DNA from: an uncultured Lachnospiraceae bacterium
GTDB lineage: Bacteria; Bacillota; Clostridia; Lachnospirales; Lachnospiraceae
Direction of reading: 5' to 3'
Length of the DNA stretch: 9,832 bases
Assembly: GCA_910588845.1 (NCBI GenBank)
Contig: CAJURU010000059.1
Location: forward strand, 1 to 9,832
Each line of letters starts with the position of its first letter. Positions within the stretch are counted from its first letter, which is position 1. The notes under the pieces were generated by a model. The model saw nothing but the letters and a program-made list of their open reading frames with translations. It made no database searches and was not told where the DNA came from. Both the position numbers and the translations under genes were made by a program. Positions 5,943-9,832 of the stretch are shown here, piece after piece.

Positions 5943-5965
5943 CAAAAGGGGGAAAAACGTATAAT
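5937..5965 (+). promoter_or_regulatory. Sigma-A promoter for the HtrA-like/yhaM/rlmD operon (right arm of divergent pair)
   Basis: -35 TTGCAA (5937-5942), a 17-bp spacer and a perfect -10 TATAAT (5960-5965) are preceded by an A-rich stretch (5925-5935) that could act as an UP element. Transcription would start near 5972. The leader is then about 90 nt to ATG 6062, or only about 18 nt to GTG 5990. Confidence 0.8.
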
Positions 5966-6049
5966 GGTAAAAGGGATGGTTTTTATACTGTGAATGAAGG
6001 GAACAGTAATTTAGTATTTGAGCATAAACGCATTAAAGATAAATCTATC

Positions 6050-6056
6050 AGGAGGG
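6050..6056 (+). promoter_or_regulatory. Shine-Dalgarno site favouring ATG 6062 over GTG 5990
   Basis: AGGAGGG (6050-6056) lies 5 nt before ATG 6062. The in-frame GTG 5990, 24 codons earlier, has only a weak AGGGATGG 10 nt upstream. The protein from ATG 6062 begins with a short acidic segment and then FIKEKIKDKPINRRR, just before the membrane helix. I therefore prefer 6062. Confidence 0.65.
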
Positions 6057-6061
6057 CGGTT

Positions 6062-7342
6062 ATGAAACAACAGGAGCAGGGTGAGCAGGAATTTGCTTTT
6101 ATTAAGGAGAAGATAAAAGACAAGCCCATCAATAGACGGCGGCTGTTGCTGAAAGCAGGTTTTAATCTTTTGTGTGCAGTAATGTTTGGAGTGGTGGCTT
6201 GTTTTGTATTTGTGCTTTTGAAGCCACATGTTGAGGAGCGGTTTTATCCCGAAGAGGAATCTACGATTAAGATTCCCAAAGATGTGCTGCCTCAGGAAAT
6301 TCAACCGGCGCCTAAGAAGGAAGAGGAAGAAGAGCCGGAAAAAGAACCGGTTGTAGTAAAAGAAGAATTAGAGCCAGAGGACTACCAGGCATTGCAGAAT
6401 AAGCTGTATGAAATTGGGAAGCAGGCCAGTAAATCTATGGTGACGGTTACGGGAGTGACTAGCGGCATGGACTGGTTTGACACGCCCTATGAAAATGAAA
6501 ATAGCTCTTCCGGGATTATAGTGGGCAACAAAGACCAAGAGCTTTTAATCCTGACGGAGAAAAAGATTATTGTGGATGCTAAATCTATTCACATTACATT
6601 TATTGATGAGACGGAGGCTTCCGCTTCTCTGAAGAAATATGATGGAAATACTGGGATTGCCGTAATAGCAGTTCCTTTAGCTGAGATTTCAGACGAGACC
6701 ATGAATGAAATCAGTGTCGCGGAGCTTGGCAATTCTTACAATGTTACGCAGGGAACGTCTGTGATCGCCATTGGAAGCCCTCTGGGAGCCAGCAATTCCA
6801 TTTTATGTGGGACAATCACTTCTTCTCAGAATACAGTTTCCACTATTGATACGAATTATACGATTTTTACGACGGATATTATGGGAAATGAAAATGGCAG
6901 CGGTGTACTGATAAATTTGCAGAAAGAAGTGATAGGACTGATTTTGCAAGATTACAGCAACCAGAACAACCGCAATACGATTACAGCGCTATCCGTTTCC
7001 GAACTCAAACAGGTCATTGAAGATCTGCTAAATAACCAGGATATTTCTTATGTGGGACTGCGTATCAGCACAGTGACGAATGCAATTGCGGAGGAATTTG
7101 GAATTCCCAAGGGCGTATATATCAAGTCGGTGGAATTGGATTCTCCGGCTATGGCAGCCGGATTGCAGGAGGCGGATGTCATCACGGCAATCAATGGGGA
7201 AGAGATTATCAATACGGTGCAGTACTACCAAAGCGTTTATGAGAGAGAACCGGGAGACGAGATTACAATTATGGTAAAGCGCCAGAGTGGCGAGGGTTAT
7301 ACGGATTTGGAATGTAAGGTGACAGTTGGAATTTTACAATAA
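6062..7342 (+). CDS. Membrane-anchored HtrA-like trypsin-fold/PDZ protein, catalytic triad apparently lost
   Basis: Numbered from ATG 6062 the protein has 426 residues: a basic cytoplasmic N terminus (INRRRLLLK), one membrane helix (about 32-53), an acidic Pro/Glu-rich linker (about 62-108), a trypsin-like double barrel (about 120-320) and one PDZ domain (about 329-409, with GVYIKSVELDSPAMAAGL). The overall plan is that of anchored HtrA/DegP proteases acting outside the membrane. Aligned by eye to DegP, the active-site positions are all changed. The histidine of TNNHVV is K168 (TEKKII), the aspartate of SDIAL is G198 (TGIAV), and the serine of GNSGG falls at G279 in ENGSG, with S280 next to it. 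I infer an inactive protease relative that may bind peptides or act as a scaffold. An alternative start is GTG 5990 (450 residues). First gene of an operon with yhaM (13-nt gap) and rlmD. Confidence 0.85.
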   Translation: MKQQEQGEQEFAFIKEKIKDKPINRRRLLLKAGFNLLCAVMFGVVACFVFVLLKPHVEERFYPEEESTIKIPKDVLPQEIQPAPKKEEEEEPEKEPVVVKEELEPEDYQALQNKLYEIGKQASKSMVTVTGVTSGMDWFDTPYENENSSSGIIVGNKDQELLILTEKKIIVDAKSIHITFIDETEASASLKKYDGNTGIAVIAVPLAEISDETMNEISVAELGNSYNVTQGTSVIAIGSPLGASNSILCGTITSSQNTVSTIDTNYTIFTTDIMGNENGSGVLINLQKEVIGLILQDYSNQNNRNTITALSVSELKQVIEDLLNNQDISYVGLRISTVTNAIAEEFGIPKGVYIKSVELDSPAMAAGLQEADVITAINGEEIINTVQYYQSVYEREPGDEITIMVKRQSGEGYTDLECKVTVGILQ

Positions 7343-7355
7343 AAGGAGTAAATGT

Positions 7356-8303
7356 ATGAAATATATTGAGAGCTTGCGGGAAGGCGAGCGTGTCGGGGAG
7401 ATTTATCTTTGTAAAAGCAGGCAGGCTGCGCTCACTAAAGCGGGAAAACCATATGAATCTTTGATTTTGCAGGATAAGACGGGCGTGCTGGATGCGAAAA
7501 TTTGGGATCCAAATTCACAGGGAATAGATGAATTTGAAGCTTTGGATTACATTGATGTTGTGGGGGATGTAACCAGTTTCCAGGGAGCTTTGCAGCTCAA
7601 TGTTAAGCGCATTCGTAAGGTGCGGGATGGTGAATATGATCCGGCCGATTATCTGCCCGTCAGTGAAAAGGATATTGACGGTATGTATCTGGAATTGAAA
7701 AAGCTTATTGGAGATATGAAGAATCCCTATCTCAAACAGTTGTGCGCCAAATTTTTTTTGGAAGACAAGGACTTTGAGCGTCGTTTCAAATTCCACAGTG
7801 CGGCCAAAAGCGTGCACCATGGCTTTGTCGGAGGGCTGCTGGAACATACGCTTTCTGTGGCAAAGCTCTGTGAGTGTTATACGAAAATGTATCCCATTCT
7901 TCACCGCGATTTATTGATTACGGCGGCAATTTTTCATGATATTGGCAAGCTGAAGGAGTTGTCGGTATTTCCGGAAAATGATTATACGGATGAGGGGCAA
8001 CTTTTGGGGCATATTGTAATTGGCGCTGAAATGGTGGGTGAGAAAATCCGTACAATTCCGGGCTTTCCGGTGAAACTGGCAAATGAGCTGCGCCACTGTA
8101 TTTTAGCGCACCACGGAGAGCTGGAATTTGGCTCCCCTAAGAAGCCGGCGCTTGCCGAGGCGGTCGCTCTTAGTTTTGCTGATAATACGGACGCTAAGAT
8201 GCAGACGATGAAAGAAGCGTTAGCAGCGGGAAATGGAAATAGCGGCTGGTTAGGTTACAATCGGTTGTTTGAGTCAAATATTCGTAAGACGAGTGAGGAA
8301 TAA
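7356..8303 (+). CDS. yhaM: 3'-5' exoribonuclease YhaM (OB-fold plus HD domain)
   Basis: YhaM trims single-stranded 3' ends of RNA in the cytoplasm of Firmicutes. The 315 residues match the length of the Bacillus protein (314). The N-terminal OB fold (about 12-90, with LILQDKTGVLDAKIWD at 36-51) should bind nucleic acid. The HD domain (about 150-290) holds the metal ligands: H164 in LLEHT, HD at 194-195 in IFHDIGK, H219 in LGHI, H252/H253 in AHHGE and D276 in FADNTDAK. All are present. ATG 7356 has AAAGGAG at 7342-7348, 7 nt upstream. An ATG at 7352 is out of frame and stops at once, and the longer reading from TTG 7326 overlaps the previous gene and adds ten unconserved residues. It ends 1 nt before rlmD, so the two are probably translated in a coupled way. 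Confidence 0.95.
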   Translation: MKYIESLREGERVGEIYLCKSRQAALTKAGKPYESLILQDKTGVLDAKIWDPNSQGIDEFEALDYIDVVGDVTSFQGALQLNVKRIRKVRDGEYDPADYLPVSEKDIDGMYLELKKLIGDMKNPYLKQLCAKFFLEDKDFERRFKFHSAAKSVHHGFVGGLLEHTLSVAKLCECYTKMYPILHRDLLITAAIFHDIGKLKELSVFPENDYTDEGQLLGHIVIGAEMVGEKIRTIPGFPVKLANELRHCILAHHGELEFGSPKKPALAEAVALSFADNTDAKMQTMKEALAAGNGNSGWLGYNRLFESNIRKTSEE

Positions 8304-8304
8304 A

Positions 8305-9813
8305 ATGTTTGAGAAAAATATGGAGCTTGAGCTTGTGATTGAAGATATGGCGGTGGATGGCGCAGGCATTGGAAAGGTAGACGGCGTAGCGTTTTTTGTG
8401 AAGGATGCTGTTATTGGAGACAGAGTTTTAATCAAAATTATGAAAATGAAAAAACGCTATGGATATGGAAGGTTGTTGGAAGTGCTTGAGCCCTCTTCCT
8501 GCCGCATTGAGCCGCGATGCGAATATTATCGGCAGTGCGGCGGCTGCCAGATTCAGGCGATGAATTATGTGCAGCAGCTAGAATTTAAAAAGAAGAAGGT
8601 TCGGGACAATCTTGAGAGAATTGGCGGCTTTTCGCTTAGAGACAAAATAACATCTAATGAACAGGGCATCCTTTTTCATCCGATTATCGGTATGGAGGAG
8701 CCTTTTTTCTATCGCAATAAAGCGCAATTTCCGATTGGGACAGATAAAGACGGCAGGATAGTCACGGGATTTTATGCGGCGAGAAGTCATCAGATTATCC
8801 CGAACCGCAAATGTTATCTGGGTGTGGAAGTCAATGAGAAAATATTAAATATGGTGATTTCATTTATGGAGGAATATCATATTCCGGCTTACAATGAAAT
8901 TTCCGGGAAGGGCCTTGTGCGTCATGTGCTCGTGCGTTATGGTTTTGCCACAAAGGAGATTATGGTCTGCCTGGTAGTCAATGGCAGGAAGATTCCTCAT
9001 GTAGAAAAATTGGTGGAACGGCTAAAATCGCTTACAGGTATGACGAGTATCACGCTCAATGTGAATGAGGAGAATACCAATGTAATTTTGGGAAATGAAA
9101 TAATTTGCTTGTGGGGGCAGGCGTATATTACAGATTATATCGGCAGCATAAAATATCAGATTTCTCCTCTGTCATTCTATCAGGTCAATCCTGTCCAGAC
9201 CAGGAAACTCTATGAGACGGCGTTGAATTATGCGGGCTTAACTGGAACAGAAATTGTCTGGGATCTTTATTGCGGAATTGGAACCATTTCACTGTTTCTT
9301 GCGCAGAAAGCGAGGCATGTATACGGGGTAGAGGTTGTGGAAGACGCTATTGCGGATGCCAGAAACAATGCGAAATGCAATGGGATTGAGAATGTCACGT
9401 TTTTTGTGGGAAGGGCTGAGGAAGTTTTGCCGGAATTTTATGAAAAAGCAATGCAGCAGCTAGACAAAAAATTGTTGACAGGATGTTGTGAAGAAATGCA
9501 GGAGAACGGTCAGACGGTTTTGCCGGAAGAAAATAAAGGGAATGCAGGAGAACGGTCAGAGGGAATGCTGCACCCGGACGTTATTGTGGTAGACCCGCCC
9601 CGGAAGGGCTGTGACGAGAAGTGCCTGGAGACAATTTTGAAAATGAAGCCGGAGCGTGTGGTATATGTGAGCTGCGACCCGGCAACGCTGGCGCGGGATT
9701 TGAAATATTTGTGCAGGGAGGAGTATGAACTGAGACAAGTGCAGCCAGTAGACATGTTTCCGCAGAGCGTGCATGTAGAGACTATTGTGTTGATACAAAA
9801 GAAAACCTCGTAG
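8305..9813 (+). CDS. rlmD: 23S rRNA (uracil-C5)-methyltransferase, RlmD/RlmCD type
   Basis: This enzyme methylates C5 of uridine in 23S rRNA using S-adenosylmethionine. In Bacillus one such enzyme (RlmCD) handles both U747 and U1939, so either site is possible. In the 502-residue protein a TRAM domain (about 1-60) is followed by the four iron-sulphur cysteines C72, C78, C81 (RCEYYRQCGGC) and C170 (KCYLG). The SAM-binding motif is VWDLYCGIGTISLF (318-331), then VVDPPRKGC (428-436), the nucleophile C457 in VSCDPATLARD and the proposed base E492 in HVETIVL. The start is ATG 8305, with GAGGA 5 nt upstream overlapping the end of yhaM and a 1-nt intergenic gap. An extra hydrophilic stretch, about 379-423, separates the GRAEEVLPEFYE and DVIVVDPP strands and holds a 20-bp duplication. 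Catalytic residues are intact, so it is probably active. Confidence 0.95.
   Translation: MFEKNMELELVIEDMAVDGAGIGKVDGVAFFVKDAVIGDRVLIKIMKMKKRYGYGRLLEVLEPSSCRIEPRCEYYRQCGGCQIQAMNYVQQLEFKKKKVRDNLERIGGFSLRDKITSNEQGILFHPIIGMEEPFFYRNKAQFPIGTDKDGRIVTGFYAARSHQIIPNRKCYLGVEVNEKILNMVISFMEEYHIPAYNEISGKGLVRHVLVRYGFATKEIMVCLVVNGRKIPHVEKLVERLKSLTGMTSITLNVNEENTNVILGNEIICLWGQAYITDYIGSIKYQISPLSFYQVNPVQTRKLYETALNYAGLTGTEIVWDLYCGIGTISLFLAQKARHVYGVEVVEDAIADARNNAKCNGIENVTFFVGRAEEVLPEFYEKAMQQLDKKLLTGCCEEMQENGQTVLPEENKGNAGERSEGMLHPDVIVVDPPRKGCDEKCLETILKMKPERVVYVSCDPATLARDLKYLCREEYELRQVQPVDMFPQSVHVETIVLIQKKTS
9495..9560 (+). repeat. 20-bp direct repeat inside rlmD, copies in different frames
   Basis: The same 20 bases, starting AATGCAGGAG, occur at 9495-9514 and 9541-9560. 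The 46-bp offset is not a multiple of three, so the first copy is read as EMQENGQ and the second as NAGERSE. Both lie in the variable insertion between two conserved strands of the methyltransferase domain, where extra sequence is tolerated. Confidence 0.85.
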
Positions 9814-9832
9814 AAATCCTTTATTTTAGGCA
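9814..9832 (+). other. Short tail after rlmD
   Basis: Only 19 bases follow the rlmD stop codon. They contain no complete stem with a T tract, so whether the operon ends here or continues cannot be decided from this window. Confidence 0.6.

Noticed and set aside
7326..7355. Longer yhaM start at TTG 7326
   Set aside because: It overlaps the preceding gene's coding end, lacks a ribosome site and adds residues absent from the family. ATG 7356 has a well-placed AAAGGAG.
8269..8304. Longer rlmD start inside yhaM
   Set aside because: The 12 added residues are yhaM codons read in another frame. ATG 8305 with GAGGA upstream gives the normal TRAM-domain start.

Overview
The window looks like a chromosomal housekeeping segment from a low-to-moderate G+C Firmicute, most likely a gut Lachnospiraceae (Clostridium cluster XIVa). 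That placement is inferred from gene content (MutS2, YhaM, an RlmCD-type rRNA methyltransferase with a TRAM domain, an OmpR-type two-component pair), strong AGGAGG ribosome sites, frequent GTG/TTG starts and the style of the proteins. It has not been checked by any search. There is no transposase, integrase, phage gene or CRISPR array.

Layout, left to right. The 3' part of a tRNA-Lys(UUU) gene (1-53) is followed by an intrinsic terminator and by truA on the + strand. truA converges, with only 14 bp between them, on a leftward two-component operon: response regulator (2328-3029), then sensor kinase (913-2331), overlapping by 4 nt. A 50-bp inverted repeat that includes the end of truA can terminate both. 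Upstream of the regulator, 221 bp hold a promoter, a 55-nt stem-loop that would sit at the very 5' end of the regulator mRNA, and a G/C-rich multi-hairpin block. Next is leftward mutS2 (3251-5629). Its roughly 280-nt leader contains two diverged copies of a 90-nt palindromic unit.

At 5914-5965 a pair of back-to-back promoters share one self-complementary -35 box, each with a 17-bp spacer. The left promoter drives mutS2. The right one drives a tight + strand operon: a membrane-anchored HtrA-like protein that lacks all three catalytic residues, the 3'-5' exoribonuclease YhaM, and a 23S rRNA m5U methyltransferase. Gaps between these genes are 13 and 1 nt.

Functionally, most of the window concerns RNA and translation: a tRNA, tRNA pseudouridylation (TruA), rRNA methylation (RlmD/RlmCD), RNA 3'-end decay (YhaM) and, from work in Bacillus, ribosome-collision handling (MutS2). 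The two-component system and the HtrA-like protein are the envelope and signalling part. The genes themselves are mostly ordinary. The non-coding spacers are the unusual part: the shared -35 divergent promoter, the duplicated palindromic leader, the 5'-terminal stem-loop, and a coding-end bidirectional terminator. Two protein oddities also stand out: an apparent pseudoprotease, and an RlmD insertion carrying a frame-shifted 20-bp duplication.
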